Below are positions 26,535-35,252 of a stretch of DNA of 64,000 nt, piece by piece. A program made the position numbers and the translations under genes. The notes beneath the pieces are model-generated. The model was given only the letters and a program-made list of their open reading frames with translations. It did not search any database and had not been told where the DNA came from. Each line of letters starts with the position of its first letter. The stretch's first letter is position 1. Origin of the DNA: Tamlana flava (lineage in GTDB: Bacteria > Bacteroidota > Bacteroidia > Flavobacteriales > Flavobacteriaceae); assembly GCF_041287255.1 (NCBI RefSeq), contig NZ_JBGGTX010000002.1, positions 868,001 through 932,000 on the forward strand, read 5' to 3'.

Positions 26535-27650
26535 TTAATTAAAATATTTAGGACTCCATTTTTCAGGGAAATCTTTGTAGCGTAGAACTGCCCAAGTCTG
26601 TTTTTTGCATTTTTCGCTAAGCTTATAATCATTCAACATAAGAACCATTCCTTTTTTGGTGAGATAAAATTCGGGAAAACGGAACATTTTTTCATTTGAA
26701 TAAGAACACTTTGAATTATTTATTTCTTTTGAATAGGTGCCGTTTAAATAATTTCCTATTTCTCTGGCAAAAACCTCACGTCGGTAGATAAAATATTCTT
26801 TAGATCCGTTACGGGGCGTTTCTCCTTCTCCCAGCCAAATTAAATCTTCAATATTTAATTTATTAAGTGTTTTTAAATCCAGGGTTAGATACATGACATT
26901 AGATGTTTCTCTGGTATTGCTAATATTACTTGTTACTGCCTCTACCATGCTCAATATGCTAGGGGTAACAAGGCTGATATGTATTTCTGTTTCGTAATGT
27001 TGATAGTTATAAGCGTTAAGTATATCTTTTATAAAGACCTTTTCGAGGTAGTAATTTATTTTAACCATCGTTGTATCAGGAAACCCCTTAACAAAACGGA
27101 ACAATTTAATTTTAGACCTTGTTTCGGTAAGCCATTCTATTTTTATACCCTTTTTAAATTTCTGGGTTGATGTTGATTCATATGTTATATCTCTTAGCAA
27201 GCTGTAGTTGTATGGCGTTAAACTCTTTTTTATATCGCTCTTTAACGCATGAGGTTCAGATTCAATAACTTTTATTGGGCGCAGAAAAACTTCACGAACC
27301 TTACCATCTGGGGTTCGTTGTTCTCCAGACCAATTATTCAACGAATCTTCGGTAATAACAATTTGCTCAAGTAATTCTCTATTTTTTGTGTCTAAATTGT
27401 ATCGCAACAAATTGAAGGTGAATGTAATGGAATCGTATTCTACCTCAAGATAATTAGATTTTTTTTCATCACGAAATGAATATCTGCCATTATAATATCC
27501 ATCAATATCTACAATTTCCATTATTATTTCCCTATTGCCTATAGTGCCTTCCAAACTGTATATCTTTTCTTTATGGGCTAATACAGTTAAGGAAGAGAGA
27601 GAAAATAATAGATACAATAAAAAAAATTTTTTAAAATTTGCCTTCTTCAT
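26535..27650 (-). CDS. Secreted protein of unknown function
   Basis: A 371-residue protein with a signal peptide ending near residue 25 (SLTVLA). The first part (about 30-130) is beta-rich, with charged repeats of the type GYYNGRYSFRDE and TPDGKVREVFL. The C-terminal part (FRFPEFYLTKKGMVLML followed by LRYKDFPEKW) weakly resembles the DUF3298 domain seen in RsiV-like proteins, but I am not confident in this. It lies between the pectin block and the surface-glycan cluster and is 12 bases from the WbpB-like gene, so it may be co-transcribed with that cluster rather than with the enzymes. Confidence 0.6.
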   Translation of the reverse strand: MKKANFKKFFLLYLLFSLSSLTVLAHKEKIYSLEGTIGNREIIMEIVDIDGYYNGRYSFRDEKKSNYLEVEYDSITFTFNLLRYNLDTKNRELLEQIVITEDSLNNWSGEQRTPDGKVREVFLRPIKVIESEPHALKSDIKKSLTPYNYSLLRDITYESTSTQKFKKGIKIEWLTETRSKIKLFRFVKGFPDTTMVKINYYLEKVFIKDILNAYNYQHYETEIHISLVTPSILSMVEAVTSNISNTRETSNVMYLTLDLKTLNKLNIEDLIWLGEGETPRNGSKEYFIYRREVFAREIGNYLNGTYSKEINNSKCSYSNEKMFRFPEFYLTKKGMVLMLNDYKLSEKCKKQTWAVLRYKDFPEKWSPKYFN

Positions 27651-27662
27651 GATTCAAATAAG

Positions 27663-28631
27663 CTACTTAAAAAATGGGTGGTTTGTAATCGGAAGTTTGG
27701 CCATAGGGTGAAAATCTCCAGTTAATGCTTCTGGTTTTGCATGTCTTAAGTTATATGCCAGTTCTAATGATTTCAAGGTTTCGGAAACATCGAATCCATT
27801 TCCAGAAAGTATGTTTTTGTAAGATAATGTGTGTAAGTCTGTAAAACCTTCACTAAATTCAAATTTTTCACTATCAATGGTTATTTCTCTGAAGGTACGC
27901 TTTCCATTTTTTTTAGCCGATTCGGGTAAAACCTGTTCATTTATAGACAAAAACCAGCGAATGTTGGCGTTTTTCAATTGAAGGACTCCAGAGGCTCTAT
28001 CGTGTTCCATGAGGTGAACAGTGTTTTTAACAACATCACCAAAAATCCAAATAAGCATATCAAAAAAATGTATACCTATGTTCGAACAAATACCGCCAGA
28101 TTTTTCCAGTGAACCTTTCCATGAGGCATAATACCAATTACCTCTTGAGGTAATGTATGTCAGGTCAATGTCATGAATTTTTTCATTGGATTGGTTGGCA
28201 ATCTTTTCTTTTAAGGCAACTATTGAAGGATGTAAACGTAATTGCAAAATTGTATTTATTTTATTCGAAGATTGCTGTTCCATAACCATTAACTTCTCTG
28301 CGTTCCATGGATTCAAAACCAATGGTTTTTCGCAGATGGCATCGGCATTATTTCTTAGGGCAAACCTAATATGGGCATCGTGCAAATAATTTGGTGTACA
28401 AATTGAAACGAAGTCAACAGGATCATCTTTTTCAAGTCTTAGTTTTTCCAGATGCCTATCGAAACGCTCAAACTCAGTAAAAAAATGAGTTTTTGGGAAA
28501 TATGAATCTATAATGCCAACACTGTCATTTGGGTCGAAAGCTGCAACAAGTTCATTATTGGTTTCCTTAATTGCCTGTATATGTCTTGGAGCTACAAAAC
28601 CTGCAACTCCCATTAAAGCAAACTTTTTCAT
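27663..28631 (-). CDS. wbpB: WbpB/WlbA-like sugar nucleotide dehydrogenase (Gfo/Idh/MocA)
   Basis: NAD-dependent oxidoreductase of the Gfo/Idh/MocA family, 322 residues. In the WbpB/WlbA branch the enzyme oxidises the C3 hydroxyl of UDP-GlcNAc-uronate in the route to 2,3-diacetamido uronic acids of O-antigens. The Rossmann motif GVAGFVAPRH is at residues 8-17, and the EKP motif (CEKPLVLNPWNAEKL) lies near residue 110. The gene overlaps the acetyltransferase gene by 4 bases. The aminotransferase (WbpE) and the C6 dehydrogenase (WbpA) are not in the window, so the pathway is incomplete here. Confidence 0.82.
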   Translation of the reverse strand: MKKFALMGVAGFVAPRHIQAIKETNNELVAAFDPNDSVGIIDSYFPKTHFFTEFERFDRHLEKLRLEKDDPVDFVSICTPNYLHDAHIRFALRNNADAICEKPLVLNPWNAEKLMVMEQQSSNKINTILQLRLHPSIVALKEKIANQSNEKIHDIDLTYITSRGNWYYASWKGSLEKSGGICSNIGIHFFDMLIWIFGDVVKNTVHLMEHDRASGVLQLKNANIRWFLSINEQVLPESAKKNGKRTFREITIDSEKFEFSEGFTDLHTLSYKNILSGNGFDVSETLKSLELAYNLRHAKPEALTGDFHPMAKLPITNHPFFK

Positions 28632-29215
28632 ATTCCTATGGGGGTAATTGTAGAATTATTCAGTTGATATTTTTCTCCACTTTCTGGGCAAGCGGCTACA
28701 TCGTTGTTTTCAAAAAAAAGTCTATGCCCATTTTTGCTTACCCAACCTATTTGCTTACCGGGGTTTCCAATAACGAGTGCATAGGGTGCAACGTCTTTGG
28801 TGATGACCGAACCTGCCCCAATCATGGCATAAGCCCCAATTCTGTTCCCACAGACAATAGTTGCATTAGCTCCTATTGTTGCGCCTTTTTCTACATAGGT
28901 TTCCATAAATTCTTCTTTCCGAACTATAAAACTTCTTGGGTTAATGACGTTGGTGAATACCATTGAAGGGCCCAGAAATACATCGTCTTCGCAAATAACT
29001 CCAGTGTAAACAGAAACATTATTTTGAATTTTTACACCATTACCAATAATAACTTTGGGAGAAATGACCACATTTTGGCCAATATTACATTGGTTTCCAA
29101 CTATGGAATCTTTCATGATATGTGAAAAATGCCAAATTTTAGTGTCTTCACCAATTATGGATGATTCCTCTATGACAGCAGTTGGATGTGCAAAATACTT
29201 TGTTTTATTGCTCAA
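28628..29215 (-). CDS. wbpD: WbpD/WlbB-like sugar nucleotide N-acetyltransferase
   Basis: A 195-residue left-handed beta-helix acetyltransferase with hexapeptide repeats (IGEDTKIWHFSHI, VGNQCNIGQNVVI, IGNGVKIQNNVSVYTGV). In this family it acetylates the 3-amino group of UDP-2-acetamido-3-amino glucuronate. The NPRSFIVRKEEF segment and the AYALVIGNPGKQIGWVSKNG end are characteristic of WlbB/WbpD. It overlaps the WbpB-like gene by 4 bases, which supports consecutive steps in one pathway. It acts in the cytoplasm, before glycan assembly. Confidence 0.87.
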   Translation of the reverse strand: MSNKTKYFAHPTAVIEESSIIGEDTKIWHFSHIMKDSIVGNQCNIGQNVVISPKVIIGNGVKIQNNVSVYTGVICEDDVFLGPSMVFTNVINPRSFIVRKEEFMETYVEKGATIGANATIVCGNRIGAYAMIGAGSVITKDVAPYALVIGNPGKQIGWVSKNGHRLFFENNDVAACPESGEKYQLNNSTITPIGI

Positions 29216-29269
29216 GTTAAAATGATTTTTAAATAATATGATTTTTGGTTACAAACCCTAAAAGTACGG

Positions 29270-29285
29270 AACTTTTGTAAAAGTT
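29270..29285. promoter_or_regulatory. 16-base palindrome upstream of the WbpD-like gene
   Basis: AACTTTTGTAAAAGTT has two perfect 7-bp arms around a GT centre and lies 55 bases upstream of the WbpD-like start codon, between it and the glycosyltransferase gene. It could be an operator or a weak hairpin. Confidence 0.3.
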
Positions 29286-29343
29286 GTGGGTGAGTTTCTC
29301 TGTTGGAAGACAACTTTTTTAATTTTGAAAGCAACGGAGTTAT

Positions 29344-30525
29344 TTATCTGTATATCTTTAAAAATTGCCTGTCTACATTATTGTTGTAGAGTTCCAATAA
29401 TTTCTTTTTGCCATTTGCTCCCAATTGACTTCTAAGTTTTTGGTTGTCCAGTAATTTTGAAAGTTGCTCGTTAAAATCGTTTTGGGTTTTATATAGCAAA
29501 CCACATTCAGCACTTTCAATAAGGTCTTTTTGCGCTTTGCTTTTGGTGGCCAATATGGGAATTTCGCCATACATATATTGAAACAATTTATTGGCAACGC
29601 CAGAATCATGCTGTGGATTTACTTCAAAAGGGGCTAACCCAATAGATATTTTTTTAAGGTAGGATGGAAGATATTTAACATCAGACCAAGGAATATAAGT
29701 GATGTTGTTCTTTAATATGGTGTGATTTAAGAGCAACTGAAAACGAGTTCTGTCTGCCTTGTCAACAGGGCCTATTATAAGCGTATGGAATTGTTTCCCA
29801 CTTTCTAGAATATCAATAATCCATGGTAAAAGTTCAATTATACCACGACGTTTAGCAACTACACCAAAGTAGAATAAGGTAGGGGATGGAGGTTCAAATT
29901 CCACTGGAAAATCATTTTTTTCAAAACCCTGAAAGCTCTCAAAGTCGGGCATATTTGGGTGCACATATATTGGTGTGTTTTTTAACGCAGGCATTCGCTC
30001 TTTCAAGCTTTCTTTAAAAGAATCACTTAAGACTACAAGATTGTCGGCATATTTCAAATATTCCTCTTCTTTGGCATACCATTTTTTGGGTTGAACAACA
30101 TATTTTCGCCATCCCTTTGTAGCCCATAAATAAGAGTTTATAGCAGCCGGATAATTTTCATGAAGATCCAAGGTTAAGGGGATACTATAAAGACTTTTAT
30201 TAATACCCTTTTTGCTAGCTCTTGCCATGTAGAGGTCATGAACATGAAGCGCTTCTATCTTATTTTTATCTATAAAATTGGTAATGTTTTTTTGCCATAA
30301 AAGTTCATAAAAACTAAAGTTTGTATGAAGAAGGACAAGAAGATCTTTAAATTTTTTAAAGATTTTAATTCTTGTAACTTTTATGTTGTTATAGGTTTTA
30401 TAATCGTTGTTAAAATCGAAACACAAAACAAAAATAGAGTGGCCCTCCTTTAATAACAAACGTATTTCTTTTTGCACCCTGTGGTCGTTGTCAAATTCGT
30501 TATCGACTACTATTCCAATATTCAT
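29344..30525 (-). CDS. Glycosyltransferase family 4-type
   Basis: A 393-residue GT-B fold glycosyltransferase. The N-terminal domain begins MNIGIVVDNEFDNDHRVQKE and holds LDLHENYPA near residue 120. The C-terminal nucleotide-sugar domain carries FGVVAKRRGI, GLAPFEVNPQHDSGVANKLFQYM and the closing Glu-containing motif of GT4 enzymes. It would add one sugar to a lipid-linked or surface glycan. The sugar is unknown. It lies in the same-strand glycan cluster, 128 bases from the WbpD-like gene and 71 from the methyltransferase gene. Confidence 0.85.
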   Translation of the reverse strand: MNIGIVVDNEFDNDHRVQKEIRLLLKEGHSIFVLCFDFNNDYKTYNNIKVTRIKIFKKFKDLLVLLHTNFSFYELLWQKNITNFIDKNKIEALHVHDLYMARASKKGINKSLYSIPLTLDLHENYPAAINSYLWATKGWRKYVVQPKKWYAKEEEYLKYADNLVVLSDSFKESLKERMPALKNTPIYVHPNMPDFESFQGFEKNDFPVEFEPPSPTLFYFGVVAKRRGIIELLPWIIDILESGKQFHTLIIGPVDKADRTRFQLLLNHTILKNNITYIPWSDVKYLPSYLKKISIGLAPFEVNPQHDSGVANKLFQYMYGEIPILATKSKAQKDLIESAECGLLYKTQNDFNEQLSKLLDNQKLRSQLGANGKKKLLELYNNNVDRQFLKIYR

Positions 30526-30596
30526 ATAAAACTTTTAGAAATCATTATTGCGAGAATGGGTTTTATTGATTAAAAAGAGGAAAAGATGCTCAAAGC

Positions 30597-31115
30597 TTAA
30601 ATCCGTTCTGCATATACAATGTAATATCTTGGTGTAAACCATCTTAAAATAGGACGAAAACCAATTTTTCGGGTCGGATTAGTCCATTTTTTTCTATCAA
30701 TAATCTTCCATCCGGTTTTTTCCAAAAGCCAGTCAAATTGCCAGTCTTCAAATTCATGATAATGTCTGTCTAACATGTCCGTTTTGCTTTTGTAAGCTGA
30801 AGAAAACCATAACCTTAATGGGATACTGGCGACCAATTTGTCCGATTTTATGGATTTTAAAACGGTAAATGGAGAAAGTAAATGTTCAAAAATTTCAAAA
30901 GCTGTAACAATTTCTGCTTTAGAATGTTCAATAGTCGAAGTGTCAATATCCAAGTCTTCGCCTTTGGTGTTTTCAACCTTAAAACCATTTTGTTTCATGA
31001 TGTCTGAAAAATGATTTTCAACTCCTAGGTCTAAAATGGTTTCTTTGTTGGAAACGTGTTCTTTCAAAAATTCTAAAGTGTATTTAAAACGCTTTTTATA
31101 AGTTCTATCGTACAT
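30597..31115 (-). CDS. Class I SAM-dependent methyltransferase
   Basis: A 172-residue methyltransferase, shorter than average. The SAM-binding glycine motif reads ILDLGVENHFSD (about residues 24-35), followed by GEDLDID and the AFEIFEHLLSPFTVLKSI region typical of methyltransferases acting on small molecules or glycans. It has no membrane segment. It sits 8 bases after the KAS III-like gene and is probably co-transcribed with it, suggesting it modifies a surface glycan or its lipid part. The substrate is unknown. Confidence 0.8.
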   Translation of the reverse strand: MYDRTYKKRFKYTLEFLKEHVSNKETILDLGVENHFSDIMKQNGFKVENTKGEDLDIDTSTIEHSKAEIVTAFEIFEHLLSPFTVLKSIKSDKLVASIPLRLWFSSAYKSKTDMLDRHYHEFEDWQFDWLLEKTGWKIIDRKKWTNPTRKIGFRPILRWFTPRYYIVYAERI

Positions 31116-31123
31116 TGTTTTTA

Positions 31124-32182
31124 CTAAAATTGATATACTATAGCATTAATATGCATGCCTGCGCCAACACTGGCAAAAATAACAATGTCGCCCTTATACA
31201 GACTATGGTTTTCCAGTTGGTTGCGTTTTACCAAATCAAATAAAGTTGGCACGGTGGCCACAGAACTATTCCCTAATTTTTGAATGCTCATGGGCATAAT
31301 GTTTTCGGGAATCTCAGTTTTATAAAGACGATAAAAACGTTTCAAAATGGCTTCATCCATTTTTTCATTGGCTTGATGTATGAAAATCTTTTTAACGTCT
31401 TTTATTCCAAAACCGCTATTATCCAAACAGGTTTTCATGGCTTGAGGAACTTGTGTAAGAGCGAACTCGTAAATTTTTCGCCCGTCCATTTTAATGTAAC
31501 GGGTATCTTTGTTCAATTGAGGATTATTGGATTTTCCGAAGAACAAATAATAAGCCTCGTCATAGGTAAAGCTAGCCGTTTTATGTGCCAATATGCCTCC
31601 TTCTTCTTTAGTGCCTTCAACTATTGTGGCACCTGCACCATCGGAAAAAATCATGGCGTCTCTGTCATGCTTATCGGTTACACGCGATAGAGTTTCAGTG
31701 CCAATCACCAAACAGCGTTTTGCCATGCCCGCTTTTATAAAGGCTTTGGCTTGTATAACACCTTCCACCCAGCCTGGACACCCAAACAAAATATCATAAG
31801 CCACACATTTGGGGTTTTTAATGCGCAAACTATGCTTAATCCTTGATGCCAACGAAGGCAACATATCACTTTGTATGGTGTTGTATTTTACATCGCCAAA
31901 ATTGTGTGCGACAATGATATAATCTATGGTTTCGGGGTCTATTTTGGCATCTTCAATGGCTTTTTCAGCAGCAAAAAAACCGAGGTCTGATGAGTTTAAA
32001 TGATTCTTAGCATAACGACGTTCAGCTATACCGGTAATCTCTTTAAATTTTTCAACAATAACTTCGTTGGGTGAGTTTATTTCTGAACCATCAGTATTTA
32101 AAAAAACATGGTTATGAAAAGCCGTGTTCTTCTCAACAGTACTGGGAATGTAGCTGCCAGTACCCGTAATCTTAATATTCAT
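31124..32182 (-). CDS. 3-oxoacyl-ACP synthase III family protein (KAS III-like)
   Basis: A thiolase-fold condensing enzyme of the FabH family, 352 residues. The catalytic triad is present: Cys135 in FGCPGW, His269 in IHQAN and Asn305 in LGNSS. The cysteine box differs from the GACAGF of housekeeping FabH, so the substrate may be a modified acyl group rather than acetyl-CoA in fatty acid initiation. Its link to the methyltransferase, glycosyltransferase and sugar-nucleotide genes suggests an acyl donor for a surface lipid or glycan. It is the first gene of this minus-strand cluster. Confidence 0.85.
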   Translation of the reverse strand: MNIKITGTGSYIPSTVEKNTAFHNHVFLNTDGSEINSPNEVIVEKFKEITGIAERRYAKNHLNSSDLGFFAAEKAIEDAKIDPETIDYIIVAHNFGDVKYNTIQSDMLPSLASRIKHSLRIKNPKCVAYDILFGCPGWVEGVIQAKAFIKAGMAKRCLVIGTETLSRVTDKHDRDAMIFSDGAGATIVEGTKEEGGILAHKTASFTYDEAYYLFFGKSNNPQLNKDTRYIKMDGRKIYEFALTQVPQAMKTCLDNSGFGIKDVKKIFIHQANEKMDEAILKRFYRLYKTEIPENIMPMSIQKLGNSSVATVPTLFDLVKRNQLENHSLYKGDIVIFASVGAGMHINAIVYQF

Positions 32183-32281
32183 AAATCAATTTGCCTTAAA
32201 TATTTTAGTATGGGCAAGATAGTTGCTTTTTACAAAATGCCAATTTGATACTGTTAGAATTTACGATGTTCAACTATCATT

Positions 32282-35131
32282 TTATGCCTCGGCATAAGCC
32301 TCTATAGGTGTGCACGAGCAAATTAAATTCCTGTCGCCATAAGCGTCATCAACACGTCGAACGCTTGGCCAAAATTTATTATCCTTAATATATTCTAAAG
32401 GAAAGGCTGCTTCTTCTCGCGAATATGGGAAATGCCAATCGTTGGCGGTTACCATGGCTAAAGTATGCGGTGCATTTTTTAGTACATTGTTCGCGTCTTC
32501 TTTTGAAGAATTATCGATTTCTTTTTTAATTGAAATCATGGCATCACAAAAACGGTCCAGTTCAGCTTTGCTTTCACTTTCAGTGGGTTCAATCATGAGC
32601 GTTCCGGCTACGGGGAAAGAAACTGTTGGTGCGTGGAATCCGTAATCCATCAATCGTTTGGCAATATCGGTCACTTCTATGCCATTGGCTTTAAACGGAC
32701 GACAATCTACAATCATTTCGTGAGCAGCTCTGCCTCGTTCACCAGAGTAAAGAGTGTTATAGCTTCCTTCCAATCGGTGCTTGATATAATTGGCATTTAA
32801 AATGGCTACTTTGGTAGATTCTGTTAAACCTTCAGCGCCTAACATTTTTATATATCCATAGGAAATCAAACAGGCCAAAGCTGAACCAAAAGGCGCTGCA
32901 GAAATTGCGGTAATGGCTTTTTCGCCTCCAGTTTTTAAAACAGGATTTCCGGGTAAAAAAGGAACGAGTTGTTTGGCAACACAAATAGGGCCAACACCCG
33001 GACCACCGCCGCCATGAGGAATGGCAAAAGTTTTGTGCAGGTTAAGGTGGCACACATCGGCACCAATATTTCCTGGATTGGTCAAACCAACTTGCGCATT
33101 CATGTTGGCGCCATCCATGTAAACTTGTCCACCATTATCATGGATGATTTTTGTGATTTCTTTTATAGCCGATTCGTAAACACCGTGCGTGGACGGATAG
33201 GTTACCATTAAAGCCGATAAATTATCTTTATGCAATTCTGCTTTTTCACGTAAATCGTCAACATCAATATTGCCTTCGTCGGTTGATTTGGTTACAATTA
33301 CCTTCATGCCAGCCATAACGGCACTGGCGGGATTTGTACCGTGTGCCGACGACGGAATTAAACAAATATTTCTATGGTGGTCTCCACGTGATTCATGATA
33401 GGCTTTGATTACCATAAGTCCGGCAAACTCCCCTTGGGCACCTGAATTTGGTTGCAATGACGTGGCTGCAAAACCAGTAATTTCGGTAAGCTGGTCTTCT
33501 AGTTCTTTTAAAACTATTTGATACCCCTTAGCTTGTTTCAATGGAGCAAAAGGATGAATGTTGGCCCATTTGTAAATACTTAAAGGCAACATTTCTGAAG
33601 CCGCGTTCAATTTCATGGTGCAAGAACCCAATGAAATCATGGAGTGGTTCAAAGCTAAATCTTTACGCTCTAAAGATTTAATGTAGCGCATCAACTCTGT
33701 TTCAGAATGATAAGTGTTGAACACTGGTTCGGTTAAAAACTCCGTTGAGCGTTTTGAGGATGCTTCAATTTGGTCAGCTTCAGCAATTTCAGAAATGATA
33801 ATGGTTTCTGTTTTTGCAGCTTCGGCAAAAACAGAAATCAAATAATTAAGATCTCTTATTGAGGTTGTTTCATTTACTGAAATGGTTACAGTTTCCTTAT
33901 CAGGGTAACATAAATTTACCTTTTTCTCGGTTGCAACTTTCTTTATTTTTTTTGCTTTGGTTTTTATTTGAAGGGTGTCAAAGTAAGAAGTATTGATTTG
34001 TTTGTAGCCTAATTTTCCCAATGCACCAGCTAGGGTTGCAGCCTTGTTATGTACTCGATTGGCAATAAACTTCAAGCCTTTTGGGCCATGGTAAACGGCA
34101 TACATGCTGGCCATAACGGCTAAAAGCACCTGAGCCGTACAGATGTTTGAGGTGGCTTTATCTCGTTTTATATGCTGTTCTCGTGTTTGAAGTGCCATAC
34201 GCAGAGCACGGTTGCCATTCGAGTCTTTGGTGACTCCAATAATGCGCCCAGGCAAATCGCGTTTGTAAGCTTCTTTAGTTGCAAAATAAGCGGCATGGGG
34301 ACCGCCGTAACCCATAGGAATGCCAAACCGCTGTGTGGTACCTACCACAACATCAGCCCCAAATTTACCGGGCGCTTCAAGCTTTACCAAACTTAAAATA
34401 TCGGCAGCAACAGCAACTTTTATTTGGGTGTTGTTGGCTTGATGAATGAACGATTTAATATCAGTGATTTGTCCATCTTTGCCTGGATATTGTAAAATGG
34501 CTCCGAAGAATTCATTAGAAAAATCAAATTCATCCTGTTTGCCAACTACCAATTCGATGCCAATTGGGTTTGCTCTTGTTTCAAGAACTGATAGTGTTTG
34601 GGGTAAAATGTTTTCGGAAACAAAAAACTTATTGATGTTTTTCTTTTTCTGATCGCGCTCCCGAACGGCAAAAAGTAAACTCATGGCTTCAGCGGCTGCT
34701 GTGCCTTCGTCAAGCAAAGAAGCGTTGGCAATTTCCATACCAGTTAAATCGATGACCATGGTTTGGAAATTTAAAAGCGCTTCCAATCTGCCTTGGGCAA
34801 TTTCAGCTTGGTATGGTGTATACGCCGTATACCAACCTGGGCTTTCAAGAATATTACGCTGAATTACGGCAGGCATTATGGTGGGGTGGTAACCCAAGCC
34901 AATATATGTTTTATACGCTTTGTTCCTTTTTGACAATTCATGAATGTGCAATAAATATTCATGTTCGGTCATGGGTTCGTCAAGATTCAAGCCATTTTTT
35001 AATCGAATGTCGTCTGGGATGGTTTCATAGATTAATTGGTCTAAACTATCCAATCCCAGTATGTTTAACATAAGTTTTTGGTCATCTTCTCTAGGGCCTA
35101 AATGACGCAGTGCAAAAGCGTTTGTGTTCAT
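32282..35131 (-). CDS. gcvP: Glycine dehydrogenase (decarboxylating), P protein
   Basis: The PLP-dependent P protein of the glycine cleavage system, which decarboxylates glycine and passes the aminomethyl group to the lipoyl H protein. At 949 residues it is the full-length fused form with both halves. The PLP lysine is Lys700 in HLNLHKTF, followed by the glycine-rich IPHGGGGPGVG. The gcvH and gcvT genes are not in the window. It stands alone, with a promoter-like box 28 bases upstream. Confidence 0.97.
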   Translation of the reverse strand: MNTNAFALRHLGPREDDQKLMLNILGLDSLDQLIYETIPDDIRLKNGLNLDEPMTEHEYLLHIHELSKRNKAYKTYIGLGYHPTIMPAVIQRNILESPGWYTAYTPYQAEIAQGRLEALLNFQTMVIDLTGMEIANASLLDEGTAAAEAMSLLFAVRERDQKKKNINKFFVSENILPQTLSVLETRANPIGIELVVGKQDEFDFSNEFFGAILQYPGKDGQITDIKSFIHQANNTQIKVAVAADILSLVKLEAPGKFGADVVVGTTQRFGIPMGYGGPHAAYFATKEAYKRDLPGRIIGVTKDSNGNRALRMALQTREQHIKRDKATSNICTAQVLLAVMASMYAVYHGPKGLKFIANRVHNKAATLAGALGKLGYKQINTSYFDTLQIKTKAKKIKKVATEKKVNLCYPDKETVTISVNETTSIRDLNYLISVFAEAAKTETIIISEIAEADQIEASSKRSTEFLTEPVFNTYHSETELMRYIKSLERKDLALNHSMISLGSCTMKLNAASEMLPLSIYKWANIHPFAPLKQAKGYQIVLKELEDQLTEITGFAATSLQPNSGAQGEFAGLMVIKAYHESRGDHHRNICLIPSSAHGTNPASAVMAGMKVIVTKSTDEGNIDVDDLREKAELHKDNLSALMVTYPSTHGVYESAIKEITKIIHDNGGQVYMDGANMNAQVGLTNPGNIGADVCHLNLHKTFAIPHGGGGPGVGPICVAKQLVPFLPGNPVLKTGGEKAITAISAAPFGSALACLISYGYIKMLGAEGLTESTKVAILNANYIKHRLEGSYNTLYSGERGRAAHEMIVDCRPFKANGIEVTDIAKRLMDYGFHAPTVSFPVAGTLMIEPTESESKAELDRFCDAMISIKKEIDNSSKEDANNVLKNAPHTLAMVTANDWHFPYSREEAAFPLEYIKDNKFWPSVRRVDDAYGDRNLICSCTPIEAYAEA

Positions 35132-35158
35132 TCAAAAGTCGATTTAAAATACAAAGTG

Positions 35159-35166
35159 CAAAAATA
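35159..35166 (-). promoter_or_regulatory. Candidate gcvP promoter -7 box
   Basis: On the minus strand TATTTTTG matches TAnnTTTG, 28 bases upstream of gcvP. A TTG (35189-35191) stands at the -33 position with a 22-base spacer. Both elements fit the Bacteroidota promoter. Confidence 0.5.
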
Positions 35167-35240
35167 CACAATATTTGATGCTCGTAATCAAGTGGAGAGA
35201 TAAGTTTTTAACGGTTTAAAGGCTTTATCAACACTTTGAT

Positions 35241-35248
35241 TACTTTTG
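35241..35248 (+). promoter_or_regulatory. Candidate -7 box immediately before the UbiA-like gene
   Basis: TACTTTTG is an exact TAnnTTTG match ending only 4 bases before the ATG at 35253. If it is used, the transcript would start at or next to the start codon, that is, be leaderless. Confidence 0.35.
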
Positions 35249-35252
35249 TTCC

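Noticed and set aside
35132..35252. Glycine riboswitch upstream of gcvP
   Set aside because: The gap is only about 120 bases, already holds both promoters, and shows no paired-stem pattern of that riboswitch.
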